Source of the DNA: Marsupella aquatica
Taxonomy: Eukaryota > Marchantiophyta
Length of the DNA: 64,000 nt
Assembly: GCA_973895155.1 (NCBI GenBank)
Contig: OZ316898.1
Location: forward strand, 7,812,001-7,876,000
Direction of reading: 5' to 3'
Every line of letters begins with the position of its first letter. Position 1 is the first letter of the stretch. Shown here one piece after another: positions 1-12,337 of this stretch. The notes under the pieces were generated by a model that saw only the letters and a program-made list of their open reading frames with translations, was not told the origin of the DNA and ran no database searches. Made by a program: the position numbers and the translations under genes.

Positions 1-1483
1 TCTCGTTACCGATCAAGCTGTGCCCAAGGGCGAGTACCTTCTCCAAAACGCTGCTGCCTCTGTTCTGGGCAGGTAATACCGGATTCAAGCCTGAACTTTC
101 TTTTCCAACGTAGCTCATATGCATTCACGCTGCACACTTGTAGAGCAGATTGATCATTTGGCACGGGTTGATTTGCCCAAGTGCCACCGTGAATTGTACT
201 GTATGCTACAGAATTCATCATTTGCTCTGATAGTCTGCTACAACGAGATTGGAATACTGATTCTTCCTACCCTGATTTGGGCTGTGTTTGGAATTTAAGT
301 AATCCCCATTCGAATGTTTGGTCATGGAATGAAAATGGTGGCTCAGGAATTGCAAGTTTCTGTTACTTGTCTTATCCCAAAGACTTGATGTTGCCGAGCT
401 TTTGCAGGCGCAAGCGGGTCAGGATGGGAAAATTGAACTGACGCCTTGTATCTGTATTTGGCTGGTCAGGCAGGTAATTCAGTTGGCAAAGCACTGGGGA
501 TTCAAAACGATCAATCTTGTTCGCCGTGAGGAGCAAATAGAGGAACTCAAAAGCTTAGGGGCAGATGAAGTAATAAATAGCGCAAAGGAAGGTTAGTAAC
601 TCTCGAGCCGTTGATCCATATTTTAAACTTGGAAACGCAGAGCTGTCATGAGCGGGAGACAACGATTGACCACTTGGATCCCAGAAAATTTTCATTTGGT
701 CTCTGTTGATTGCTGAAATTAACTGTCCACGTTTCCGGTATTGATCGTAGTCATAACGTTCGACACAAATTTGATGCCTGCTGTTGGGTGATTGTATGTT
801 TCCCTCACGGACTGGTACTCTTCCAAGCAAACATCTCGTTCTAATCGAAATCTGCCCATGTTTGGTCAGATGTTGTTGCACGGGTGAAGGAGATAACTGG
901 AGGGAAAGGGGCCTACGGTGCCATCGATCCAGTGGGCGGGATCAGTACCAAGGTAACTCTTCGATTGAAGACTGCTGATTTAGGTGTTGTGCTTCTTTTT
1001 GTGAGTTTTAACTCTTATACTGTTGCTGAGACTGGCTCCATGCTCAGTTCTTCTGTTCTCTCCGTCCGAAGACCCCAAGATCACAGCTCCCTGTGTCAAA
1101 AGGTCTGGACAAAGATCTCTTCTGTAGTTTCTCGGCTCACTCGGACTAATGTCCCGCTGGAAATGAATGTATTGCAGACAATTGCTGCGAGTGTTAGAAA
1201 CGGGGGTAAAGTGTTCGTCTACGGAAACATGGGCTCACCTGAAAATGATGTCACAATTGGAATCTTTGATTTGGGAAGAGTAGATATCAAATGGTGGGGC
1301 TTACTCGACTTCGTGAAAGGTCCAGAACACAAGCAAGAAGTAGCGAATGCAGTCAGTAAACTGCTCGCGGAGAAGGTGATTGTTCCTCTGGCCGGGAAGG
1401 TATTCAAAATTGAAGACTTCAAGGAAGCTCTCCGAGAAGCAGATAAAGCAGGCAGAGGAGGAAAAGTGCTGCTTGCCTCTTGA
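1..1483 (+). CDS. Zinc-binding-family (MDR) oxidoreductase, enoyl-reductase/quinone-reductase-like, 3' part
   Basis: The gene enters from the left edge, so its N-terminal catalytic domain is missing. Exons I place are 1-72, 470-591, 870-952 and 1178-1483, ending in TGA. All introns are GT-AG and the codon phases join correctly. The product is the Rossmann-fold half of a medium-chain dehydrogenase/reductase: a cofactor-binding stretch around 'AAASVLGRQVIQLAK', then 'INLVRREEQIEELKSLGADE', 'AIDPVGG' and 'SVRNGGKVFVYG', the usual order in NADPH-dependent enoyl-CoA/ACP reductases and quinone oxidoreductases. The arginine pair after the second beta strand suggests NADPH use. The C-terminus ends in the family's usual 'GKVLL' strand. 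Inference: it reduces a double bond in an enoyl or quinone substrate. The substrate and the cell compartment cannot be read, because the first half is outside the window. Confidence 0.8.
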
Positions 1484-2890
1484 ATATCTCAGGTGATGTC
1501 AAGTCTGTGGTTTTATGAGTCGGGAGGAACCACATGTCACACAAATCTCACCCCTCAAAGTGAGCATGTAGAATAGAGACTTTTGGCTTTGCCACTACCT
1601 ATTTCTCAACCATGTGCCTGGAACTAAGTCCAAGGATGATGGTTGAATAAATTGTAGAATTATATATGTAGACGAGTGGGGGTTATTCAAAAGTCATGGC
1701 ATGGCCTGGGGATCTACCTTTGGTGGGACTGGGCCACCCTGCCGGGAATCACAGATCAAAATGTGGTAATATACATAGTGCACTCATTGATTTAAAGAAA
1801 ATAATGAGATTTGTCGTGGTATTGAGGGATGTAGTACACCATATATGTCATATTTTGATGTGCAATTAGTGGGACCCGGCCAGCCACCGAACTAGAATTA
1901 GAGGAGGGAAGTCCACCTTGGGAGGGGCCTACACTTATTTATCTTTGGATTGTGGTACCTGGGCTGCACCTTGGAAGCTCATGAGGAGTTCCTACAGGTC
2001 CCACTGGTCCCTCCCCTTCCACCCTGATGCTCTCGCTTCCACAGATGTGTGGTTGCACTACAGATAGACTGATAGAATTTACTTTCTTTCACAAAAGAAC
2101 CCACTGGAAAGAACCATGCCAGACCTGATCACTCATCGGTCTTTAGGAGAGTGTTGCTCCTGTTGTAGTATCTAAATTACTTGTTAGTGGCGTCTTTCTG
2201 AGGCTCTCCTCCCCTGGCATTGGCTTCACCCATTTCTAGCATTGCGACCCTCCGGTATATATGTTGTGCGGTGCTGCCTTTTTTTAGGCTCCCCTCTCTG
2301 TATGTTGGCTATTTGAATGGATTTCATTTCGTTTTTTCGAGTAAAATACGAGAACTCAATTTTGGAATTTCTTGTACCTTGCGAAATAATTATCTTTTGA
2401 AGTGGGCTTGTAAATTGAACAACATCATTTTATCACTCCCAAGAGTCTGGTGGTTTCACTCATTGTTGGACTTTAATTACGGGCTATGAACATCTTAAAA
2501 AAACTCTTTTCTTTTGGGGGGTGATGATATTTTCCCTTCATCCCTTTTGGAGCTTACTGGCTATGCTTCCGCGCACTTGCCAACAAAGAAGTTGATTCTA
2601 TTAATGGAGGTTCATTATTAATGTTGTTCATGCTCGGGTAGAATGAAGAGAGCAGAATTGATTATGATAGATTTGTACTTTGTCTACCAAAGATGGGGAA
2701 AATATGTGTTGGATAAATGAGTTTTGTGAAGTCTGTTCTTATTTCTTAGGTGGCCATGCTCTTCAGTATAGACTTGTTGATTTGGCAATTGGGACTCTAT
2801 CAAGCCCCATTTGGCTGGGAATGTGGAACATTGCGTGAACATCCAAAAGATTTCAAGCTGTCTCAATTTTGGATGCTTTGTTGTACTTGC
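1484..2890. other. 3' flank and intergenic DNA
   Basis: This stretch of about 1.4 kb holds the 3' untranslated region of the oxidoreductase and then AT-rich unique sequence. I see no supported gene, repeat or RNA. It ends at the target-site copy TTGAC (2891-2895) of the first copia element. Confidence 0.5.
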
Positions 2891-2895
2891 TTGAC

Positions 2896-3242
2896 TGTTG
2901 AGCATAAACGACATTTGCAACGGCAAGCCCATGAACCATCCAACGCACATGAGTCGACACAGAGAGATACGTGGTTCACCTCCACATGAGGCTACGTCCA
3001 CGGGAACACACAAGAGCTTTACTGCACTCTAGGCCGACAGGCCATACCAAGCATCCACAGCACTAGCTCTCCAGGCTATCTCTCAACTAGCTCCGTAACA
3101 ATGAGCCTTAGTCCCCCAGGGGCTGGCACCAGCCCTGGCAATATACACAACAGAACTACCGCTAACCTTAGCTAAGTCCTAACCCGAGTTAGCCTAACTG
3201 TGGTTAGCTCATGAGTCACAAGACTAGGAGCAATACCTAACA
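2896..3242 (-). repeat. Copia 1 3' LTR
   Basis: The 347-bp repeat starts TGTTGAGC and ends CCTAACA on the plus strand and matches 10088-10435. It directly abuts the TTGAC target duplication on its left and the polypurine tract on its right. Confidence 0.92.
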
Positions 3243-4029
3243 AACTCCCCCTTGACTCTTGTCTTGGGGATTGGACTAATTGCTACCATATGGAATCCTC
3301 AACGGGAAGTTCTAGACAATCACCTAAATAGGTCTCCCCCTAAAAACCACAAGGGTTAACTAAGGGTTAACTAAGGGTTAACTAGAACTAAGCCAAACTG
3401 GAATGAGTAATCCATATAATAGTCACACATTGTTAAATAACTCTACTTGCACTACAACTGCAAAACCTGCAAAGTAGCACGTTGTCTTGAGAAACTCTCC
3501 AAAGGAATCACTTTGGTAAAGGCATCAGCGGGATTGAGCTTTCCATCAATCTTGACTAGCTCAAAAGTTTTATCAGACACTGCTATCCATCACCTGGTTA
3601 GCAGCCTTGGAAGTGAAGAGCACTTTGACTATCACAGGTTAGAGACATTAATTTTGCCACGCTCTAAACCCATCTCCGCGATCAACTTGTCCAACCAAAT
3701 CGCTTCCTTTGCTGCTTCTGCTACTGAAACATACTATGCTTCTGTAGTAGACTGAGATATACACTTCTGCAAGGTAGATTTCCAACTAATACATCCTCCT
3801 CCAAGAGTAAATACAAACCCAGTTGTAGACCTCCTTGTATCCAGACAACCTCCATAGTCAAAATCTACATAGCCAACTAACGTTCTATCTGATCTGACAT
3901 CAAATAGTAATCCATAGTCCTGTGTACCTTTCAGATACCTGAGAATCCATTTCACATCTTCCCAATGTACCTTCCTTGGATTTGACATGAATCTGCTAAC
4001 CTTGCCTATCGCTAGGGCCAAGTCAGGCC

Positions 4030-4311
4030 CCCGGGGTCCTCACTTCTTTTCTTACGACCCATCACGCGGGAATAAGTATAGGGTTTTTTATAGGGTTTGT
4101 TGAAGAACATTAGGGTTATTATAATCCAATTTGAGAATTATAAGAATCATAGGGTTTTTTAAATCAAATATGAGAATATTTTTGGAATATTCCATTAAGT
4201 TAGGGGTAAAATAATTCCTAAAAAAAACTCTATTGACTTAACTTTTATGGTGTTTATTCCCCCAAAAATTTGAGCGTGATATGGGACACCCCTTGGATTG
4301 AGGCCCCCGAG
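4030..4311. mobile_element. hAT-like MITE nested in copia 1
   Basis: A 282-bp non-coding insertion interrupts the RT/RNase H sequence that is continuous in copia 3 (compare 30055-30075). Its ends are imperfect inverted repeats: CCCGGGGTCCTCA on the left and the complement CTCGGGGGCCTCA on the right, 11 of 13 matching. The flanks GTCAGGCC (4022-4029) and GTCAAGCC (4312-4319) are an 8-bp target duplication with one mismatch. Eight-bp duplications and short inverted ends fit a non-autonomous hAT-type element. The interior is AT-rich and encodes nothing. Confidence 0.7.
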
Positions 4312-4361
4312 GTCAAGCCTAGTACAAATCATCAAATACATCAGATTGCGTACTACCTTCT

Positions 4362-6914
4362 TGTGATGCCTAGCCAGGAATCACTAGGCCAGTTAAGTGG
4401 GGAAAACGGAGGTGTAACCTAGAAACACATTAGTAACAAAAACAAGGAAAATATAAACAATTATGGGTGACTATGGAACCCGGGCCGAGGCCGGAAGTAA
4501 GGACGTCGGGGAAGAGAACACGATTAGGGTTAGGGCGCGCTACTTAGCGTCGGCGGCTAGGGGTAACCAATAGGAGGGAAGATCAGAGGAGGAGAGGGGT
4601 AAGGACCGCTCGCGAGGAATGGTGGCTCATTTGCAAGCACGAACTGGGCAGCCAACTACGGGAGGCCAACTACTATTAGCTGCTTAGGCAAGCACTCTAG
4701 GCGGGATCAGATACCGACTATCGACTCAAGGAGGGTATGAGCAACGTCAATCAAGCGGCACATTTTTGGGGATGCTTGTTCGAACGGGCAACTGAGTACA
4801 TTAGCACTTTAGTACGAGGACGAAGAATCAGAGAGAGCAGCTCGAGAATGGTAGGAGCTCGCTCGACTGTGGGAGCTACAGAAGTCTGCCTTCTTAGGAG
4901 GAGAACTCATCAAGGCCGAGTTCTTGTGGACTCCTACTGCCAATCAGCTCGATGACCTTCTGTCGGCATTCGAGAAGCCATCAACAGCTGCAACGACGTG
5001 CACTGGGAGTTGAAGGGTAGCACGGAGGGGTGGACAAAGGCAACTATGCTAGGAGAAACATCCACGGCAGCCGAGATGAAGAGGAAAGGAAACAATAACG
5101 AAGAGGCCACCCCAGCAAAAAGAACGAGGTTGGCGGTACCAAGGAAGCTAGCAGAGCAGCAGAACAGGAGGCAGGGAGAACCCGAAGAGGAGGAGGTCGA
5201 TCCCATCAATGCCATTCCAACAAGGATGACACCTGGAAAGGCTGGGCGGCGACCCTACCAGAGGAAGTGCAATTACATTTTGCACGGGAGGAGGATGCAT
5301 GCTTTACGGCCATGCAGACCAAGAAGTACCAGGGTTTCATGGCCGGATCCGGCTTGGAAGCCTTTGTAAAATTACCATGGCTGAAGCCGGAGGTGCCGGA
5401 CTCAGACTTATTAGAATTCGTGGGATCATGGGAACCCGAGACCAATTCCACGAGGGTGTATGGGAAGGATTTCTATCTCACTCCCCGAGTGATTGCCGAA
5501 GTGTTTGGTTTGCCGATGGGCAATAAGACTAAGGTTGATACCAGGAAGACCTTGCCTGACAAGGAGTTCCGGTTGTTCCCAGGACCATCAACAAAGAATG
5601 GCTTCTTTCGGAACACCTGCACCAACCCGCACATCGGAGAGATGATCAATTTCTTGCGGGTGACCATGCATTGTAGCTTGCCGAGGGCAGAGATCGGCAA
5701 GGCTCAGGTCTACCTAGCAGAGAGGCCAGACCCAAGTCGGGATTACAACGGGTACCTCCTCAACCAACTGAAGAAGATCTTGAAGGAGGAACAGTAGGTG
5801 ATCGGCGTGGGAAGCGTGTCCCGGCTTGGCTATCACATGCCGCTATTGTGCCGGTATGCCAGAAGTCAGATCTTTGCCCCAGTACTTCCCCTATCGGCAA
5901 GGGCAACGGAGGAGGTTCCGGAGCAGAGGCCGGCAACAGAAGAGCCCAACCAGCCTGCCAGTCCTACGATTGAGCAGGTGTTTTGGCCAAGGAAAGAAGA
6001 CTTGCCATTGCAGCAATTAGGCATGCAGAATCTGCTGAAATTGCCGAAAAAGGAGAGGACGGCACCGGCAACGGCAACGGCATCGGTACAGGACACTGCC
6101 CCAGAGGCCAGCCTAAGCCGACTCAGGAGGGAAAACCCCTTTACCGGAGCCAATGAGAGAAGGAGGTCGGAACACAAGCCGAGAGTTTGAATATATGTGG
6201 GAGCCTCAAGCCCCGAATCGGAGGCAAAGCAGCCTAAGGCTCCTTCCCACGGAAAGCAGAGGGAGGAGACAGGTTGGGCAGCGGGGAGTCCAGGGCCTCT
6301 TCTTTAGCAAGTTTTTAGTTGCACCAACAGGGCTGGGATCAAGTAGTAAGAGAAGCTCTCGGTTAGTTATACAGTGACCCTTGTGTATATTCATGTTTCC
6401 TCATGCCTAAGAGCTGAATAGAGTTGGCCTCACGGCTTAGTTCGCAGAGCTTGTGTATGAGATGTACTGTTTGTATGGCAAGTGCATGGTATAACTTAGT
6501 CAGAAGGAGTCATTTTGCTATTTGTGTGTCGCATTAACTTGTGTGAAGAGTGCCCACATCAACTAATAGATGAAGGAAGTAAGCAAGGGAGTGAGAGTTG
6601 GATGTGTCGAGCTAAGAGAGGTCTCAGCGGCTTAACCAAGCCAATTGAGGATCATTCCGACGGCGGAATCCAAATATACCTAACCAATAGGATGGGAATA
6701 CAAGGGAAGGCCTAGATAGGGCCGGCTACGTATCTCATGACCCGATGAAGGATCTGTCCAGTATATGTGTGTAAAATGTTAATAGTAGTAGAAGGAGGTT
6801 AGCAGCGTCCCATGCCACTAAGCCGTAGAAACGACCTCGCCGAAGACAAAACCTGCGAGAATCGGCTTGTGCAGGGGGGTTTCTTGGGTTTGGGGAGCCA
6901 TGGGACGCACCACA
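4362..6914 (+). mobile_element. 2.55-kb nested element carrying a plant-mobile-type ORF
   Basis: Copia sequence stops after CTTCT (4357-4361) and resumes after a second CTTCT (6915-6919), so this 2553-bp block is an insertion with a 5-bp target duplication. Its ends are TGTGATGC and, inverted, TGTGGTGC, so it starts TG and ends CA. I find no long terminal repeats by eye and no RT, integrase or DDE transposase. It therefore looks non-autonomous, either a large retrotransposon derivative or a DNA element with very short inverted ends. It carries the ORF at 4998-6190. Confidence 0.65.
4998..6190 (+). pseudogene. Plant-mobile/putative plant transposon protein-like ORF, frameshifted
   Basis: The first part (4998 to about 5220) encodes a charged segment with a basic patch 'AKRTRLAVPRK' and an acidic run, possibly nuclear. 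Another frame then carries the main domain (about 5222-5797): 'LPWLKPEVPDSDLLEFVG', 'YLTPRVIAEVFGLPMG', 'NFLRVTMHCSLPR', closed by TAG at 5795-5797. The same frame continues for 131 codons to 6190 in a proline-, glutamate- and alanine-rich tail. The segment 'tPRVIAEVFGLPMG' resembles the core of plant-mobile and putative plant transposon protein domains found in plant transposons. That assignment is by eye. The frameshift near 5220 and the TAG show the copy is not intact. Function is unknown. Confidence 0.5.
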
Positions 6915-9500
6915 CTTCTCATAAGGAATCTTAGCCATCAGGCCTTTCTTCACAGCATCCGTAGGAGAGAAAGCCAATGATAACTTGAAATGTGAAGCTA
7001 AAGAAATACTCATTAGCTTACAGTTTTCCATGTTGAATCGTGCAAGTACCTTTCTGGCATACTTGCCTTGACTCAAGCACAACTGTCCAGTATCAGAGTT
7101 CCTAAAAATCTCCATCCCTAAGATCCTCTTGGCCTTACCAAGATCCTCCATCCTGAATTTAGAACTCAATTTCGCCTTGAGTTTGTCAACCTCAGATTGA
7201 TCTTTAGCCACAATCAGCATGTCATCCACATAGATATTAACCAGAATGATGAAACCAAACACATCATTCTGGGACTGATTTTGTATACACACAAGGATCA
7301 TACACCATCCTTGTAAAATCTTGAGCAAGCATGAAATCATCAAACCGCTTGTTCCACTGTCTGGGAAATTGCTTCAATCCATACAAGGACTTGAGCAATC
7401 TGCAAATTAAGTTCTCTTGAGCCTTCTTCATAAAGCCTATTGGCTATCTCATGAAGATCATCTATTCGAGGTTGTCATAGAGAAAAGCAGTAACAACATC
7501 CATCACCAGACCAAAAAACACAACAAGCTGACACAAGATCCAAATTGTAGAATACTTAGCCACCGGTGAAAAGACCTCATTGTAATCCACTCCTTTCTCT
7601 TGAGTGAATCCCTTGGCAATAAGCCTTAGTTGCCTTGTAGATCTTATCTCCACCCTTTGAAGGACTGTCCTTCAACTTGTAAACCCACTTGCTGTCCACT
7701 TGCTGACCTCTTGGAAGCTCCATCAGCTCCCATGTCTTGTTGTCACTCAAAGATTGCAACTCCCTCTGCATTGCTGCATTCTACTCATGCTTCTGCTCTG
7801 AAGCACAAGCCTCATTGTACAAAGAAGGTTCTCCTTCTTCCAAGATCAAAGCCATATCATCATCATTACGTGCAATGTCAATATCATCAAGCTTAGATGA
7901 GTCTGCCCATTGACCATACCTGGTAGGAGCTTTAGTAGAACGACTGTAAGTTCTTCTAGTAGATGACTCAGGCTGATTTGCTGTTGCTGCTGGCTGAATT
8001 TGAGGTACCCCAACAACAATTTGCTCTTCTTGTTCCATCACAGGAACCAGTTCCATGCCCGAAGCTTCTCCATCTCTCCTGTCATGAACATCATCATGAC
8101 TAATCTCCCCCTCAACCCGGTCCAGGATGGGAGATTTTCTCTTGCCAGTATGGGAGTTTTGAGAACTCCCCCCCTCCTTTGATGATTTGGATTCATTAAA
8201 GGACACATCTCTATTGACAATTAGTTTACAGGTTACTGGATCCCATAACCTATAATCCTTCACACCTTTTTGATAGCTAAGGAAAATGCACTTCTTCAAC
8301 TTGGACTCCAACTTGGATCAAAACTGGGAAGGTGTAAGTACATAAGCATCACATCCAAAAATCCTCAGATGTGAGTAATCTGCTGGACGCCCGTACCTCA
8401 TTTCAAATGGCGTCTTGAATCCAATAGAACTTGATGGAGAGAAATTTACCAAATAAGCTGTAGTGTTGACAGCTTCAGCCCAAAACTCATGTGGTAAGCA
8501 TGATTAACTCAACATACTCCTCGAGCGTTCCAATAGTGTTTGGTTGAGTCTCTCAGAAACACCATTTTGCTGTGGAGTATAACTTGTTGTGAGATGGCGG
8601 GTAATCCCTTGCTCCTTACAATACATTCCAAATTCACCGGAACTGTATTCACCGCCGTTATCCGATCGAAGATATCTCACCTTATTACCAGTCTGATTCT
8701 CAACTTGAGCTTTCCACTCCTTAAAAGTGGCAAAAACATCAGTCAGACTTACTGTGTAGAAAGTATATCCACACATACCTTGAGTAATCGTCTATGAACG
8801 TGACATAGTATATTAACCGTCCAGAGTGTGAGGGAGTAGGGGCTGGTCCCCACACATCACTATGTACATACTCAAGTACCTCCTTGCTGGTGTGAGTTCC
8901 AACTCCGAAGGGTTTCTTGTGCTACTTCCCAAGCACACAGTCAATGCTCACAAAATTCTAACTTACAAGATTACAAATTAGAAAGTAATCCTTTTTTCTG
9001 AAGAACAGCCAAACCTTTTTCACTCATGTGGCCCAAACGAAAGTGCCACAGCCGGGCCGTCTCCTGATGAGATAAGGTTAAATTGGCTTCATCACAAACT
9101 ACATTGCTCTCCAAAATGTATAGATTTTTATATCTCTTTTCCTTCAATACAACTTTAGTACCAGTTGAAACCTGAAGGACACCATTAGCAGAACTCCACC
9201 GATGACCATTTGTCGGACCATTTGCTTTTAAAACTCCAAGTGAAATGAGATTTTCATCATGTTGGGAATATGTCTCACATTCCTCAATGTTCTCACAACA
9301 CCATCAAACATCTAAAATTTAACAGATCCAAGTCCAACCACTTGACATGGGACTCTATTTCCCATCAACACTGAACCGTTAGAAACCGTGTAAGAACTGA
9401 AAAAATCTCTCCTAAAGCAAATATGAAAAGTACATGCACTATCTAGTATACAGTCTTCACTACCTAGATTTGACACTACGTTGAGAGCAAAACCTTGGCA

Positions 9501-10073
9501 TCACAATATGTCATCATCATCGAGTAAATCTACCTCATGTGCGCTCGATGCTGCGTTAGCTGATGCGGTAGGGTCCTTTACTTGACAATCCCTTTTCATG
9601 TGGCCAGGCTTGCCACATCTCCAACATGCAAGAGGCTTCCTCTTTTGCGATTTCCCTCTGGATCTAGATCTCCCCCGTGATGTAGATCTAAATCTGTTCT
9701 GCCCATTCGTGCGTTGCGCTGGTCTTCCACGGTTCACATTCAACGCAATGCCAGAAGAAGATGTTGTTTGTGCTTGACCCAGCTTCTTCTAAGCATCATC
9801 AGACAGTAATGAGCTCACCACCTCATCATACAAAATGGACTTCAGATCTCTGTACAAGAAAACCTATTTCAAGCCCTGATAAGATGGCGGTAAGGAGCTT
9901 AGCAGAAGCAAGGCCTTATCCTCATCTTCAACTCCCTTACCCGGTTATGGCAGATCCACCGCTAGACTGTCAAACTCATCCAGGTGATCCTGCAGCTTGC
10001 TCCCTTCCTTGAGCCTAAGGCTCATCAAGAGAGACTTCTTGTACAGCCGGTCTAACGCATCTTCCTGATACAC
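9501..10073 (-). pseudogene. Copia 1 gag remnant with CCHC zinc knuckle
   Basis: The remnant begins directly beside the primer-binding site with a mid-gag segment ('YKKSLLMSLRLKEGSKLQDH'). This corresponds to about codon 155 onward in copia 2 gag, so the N-terminal half is deleted. The nucleocapsid part (9501-9743) has an Arg/Ser-rich run and one CCHC knuckle, 'CWRCGKPGHMKRDC'. The frame ends at TGA (9501-9503), after which the protease frame stays open. Copia 2 has a TGA at the same place. Confidence 0.85.
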
Positions 10074-10085
10074 GCTCTGATACCA
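10074..10085 (-). other. Copia 1 primer-binding site (initiator tRNA-Met)
   Basis: On the minus strand the bases read TGGTATCAGAGC, complementary to the 3' end of plant initiator tRNA-Met. The site lies two bases inside the 5' LTR. Confidence 0.9.
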
Positions 10086-10087
10086 CT

Positions 10088-10435
10088 TGTTGAGCATAGA
10101 CAATATTTGCAATGGCAAGCCCATGAACCATCCAACGCACATGAGTCGACATAGAGAGATACGTGGTTCACCTCCACATGAGGCTACATCCACGGGAACA
10201 CACAAGAGCTTTACTGCACTCTAGGCCAACAGGCCATACCAAGCATCCACAACACTAGCTCTCTGGGCTACCTCTCAACTAGCTCCGTAACAATGAGCCT
10301 TAGTCCCCCCAGGGGCTGGCACCAGCCCTGACAATATACACAACAGCACTATTGCTAACCTTAGCTAAGTCCTAACTTGAGTTAACCTAATTGTGGTTAG
10401 CTCATGAGTCACAAGACTAAGAACAATACCTAACA
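10088..10435 (-). repeat. Copia 1 5' LTR
   Basis: The 348-bp repeat pairs with 2896-3242 and ends at CCTAACA, immediately followed by the target duplication TTGAC (10436-10440). Confidence 0.92.
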
Positions 10436-10440
10436 TTGAC

Positions 10441-12337
10441 TTGTGTATGGTTGAAAACGAGCCTGAATGCTCATTCTTTGCATATTAATAGAAATGATGA
10501 CAATAATAGTGCATGATATCATTTTGACATACATGACATATAGCATCTGGTAGTTCTTTCCATCCACATATATTTTGGTGGGGCCCTAGAGTCAAGGTCC
10601 AAACTTCACTCTAGAAGCCCTGGTATAACCCTAGACCCCAACCCTAGCTTCTCATTGCATTCTATCAGTAAGATGGATAAACCACATCCAGAACAGCAAA
10701 GCTTATAATTATAAGTCAAACATCAGGACCCTACTTGAATTGAAGCAGCCATGGTATTCTCAAGCATCATGCACACCATTTCTAAGACGGCTATGGTTGC
10801 TGCTCCCCCTCATGTGTTCCCAATTTCAGTTGACACTGGTGCCCATCAAATTCCTACATGTACACTACCAATCGCCTAAATTTCAAACCGATGTACATGC
10901 CAGACTTGTTCTAGTACTTGCAGAACATCTCCTTATTGTACATACTTTCCTGGAAGTTTTTGGAAATTTAACTGAGGTGACAAGTTGATGATCTCCAAAT
11001 TCCATCATTAGTGCCCAAGCTGGTGGTGCAAAATTGGTCAACCCCACATGCTCTCTACGGCCATCAAGATAGTCAACTCTTGGACAGTTAATTAAGACTC
11101 CATAAACTGCCAGGAAAAAACCTTGCTTTGTTTATTGCAATGTTAGTTTTTGTGTATACATTTTGCAGGGGCACTGTGCAGAGAAGTGATGTGTCTCAAA
11201 GGTTGTCACATCAAAAGCCAGGACCTTTGAGGACTTTGCCCTCGGAGTTCTGCTCAACAGGCAGTCAAGCCTGGCGAGCTAATGAGGCGGCTCATGCATG
11301 AATTTCGCTTGTACTACTACCCTGCCAGACCATCAGTCGAGGGCTACTGAGAGTTAGGGGATGCAATTTGGGTGATGATGGCCAACATGTTAATAGGGAA
11401 TCCAAGCACAACATTGCCAACAAGAGGGAGTACTTTTTTTTATTTCTAAATCTTTTTAAGAATATATATATTCAAAGTTTTCCAAGAGTTTCAATTTTAT
11501 GTAGTAATACTTAGTACTTTTCATTGCAGGCAGGGTGGGCAGGCATTGGGCAGACATTTTATGAAGGGTCAGGATTAGCTTGACTTTTTTCTCATTTTGT
11601 AAAGCAGATGCCGCAACCTTTGTGGCGACATAGGATACTATAGTGTTTGACCTCAAAGACAGCTTCCTGCATTGCCCAATTACATAGCGCCACGCATTCC
11701 CCTGGTGCCCAACAGGATCCTCCAGGTTCCATGGAGTTGAGACGGCTAGGTGGCCAAGGGCCCTGTCAATAGAGGATTGGAGTTTGGAGAATGCCCACTC
11801 AAGAGTGTCAATGACTTCAACAAATTCCTACTGTAGCTTTGAGATGCAAATCTGGATCATTTCAACGAATCACTCGCACGAGAATTGGAGTTGCGAGCTT
11901 TTTGACGAGAAACTGTATGATTTGAACAAATTTCTAGGACTGGAGTTGTGTAGTTCCAATCGGTTGGTTCCCACAATACCTTTAAAAGTACGCGGTTATG
12001 CCGTAAAAAGAAAGATCACTGGGCAATACTTTCTGGGCACAGGGTTATGGAAATGGTGGCACCCATAGAAAAGGTTACAACCTTTCTTCATGTTATGAAA
12101 ATGGTGTAAAAGATTAGACACTAGGTTACAAAAAGATTATACACTAGGTTACACACCGGTAACCTTTGTTACACACCTGTAACCTTTGTTGATGACAGGA
12201 ATTAAACTCCCAGAAGCATCAAGTGAGCTTCCCGATGGGGGACTTTTCATCCCACATGCACTGTTCATAACCAGTTCGCCCCGTCACCCGTGACTCGTCG
12301 ACGGAAATTGTCTTTCGCAAGGCAACTTCACTAGTCC
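10441..12337. other. Intergenic DNA
   Basis: No gene is supported in this stretch of about 1.9 kb. Near 12120-12190 there is a short run of repeated and inverted 'aggttac' and 'gtaacct' motifs. The rest appears unique. Confidence 0.45.

Larger units (their letters stand above)
3440..9500 (-). pseudogene. Copia 1 pol remnant (protease, integrase, RT, RNase H)
   Basis: Reading right to left, the remnant shows a protease core 'LDSACTFHI' near 9420-9450, an integrase core with 'SDNGGEYSSGEFG' and 'NGVSERLNQTLLE' (8504-8776), a basic and acidic linker (7781-8311), reverse transcriptase pieces (7462-7771 and 6930-7343, including 'IYVDDMLIVA') and RNase H (3734-4021, ending 'STTEA'). The pieces lie in different frames with stops between them, and the RT to RNase H part is split by two later insertions. 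It cannot make a polyprotein. The same residues are readable in copia 2 and copia 3, which confirms the alignment. Confidence 0.9.
2896..10435 (-). mobile_element. Ty1/copia LTR retrotransposon, degenerate, with two nested insertions (copia 1)
   Basis: Two LTRs of 347 and 348 bp (2896-3242 and 10088-10435) begin and end with TG and CA and are flanked by the 5-bp duplication TTGAC (2891-2895 and 10436-10440). Read on the minus strand, a primer-binding site for initiator tRNA-Met (10074-10085) follows the 5' LTR, and a purine tract (about 3243-3254) precedes the 3' LTR. The order gag, protease, integrase, reverse transcriptase, RNase H is that of Ty1/copia. Many stops and frameshifts break the coding region. 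The leader and the N-terminal half of gag are missing, because mid-gag sequence begins right after the primer-binding site. The LTRs differ at many positions, so this is an old insertion. A 282-bp MITE and a 2.55-kb element lie inside the pol region. Confidence 0.93.
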
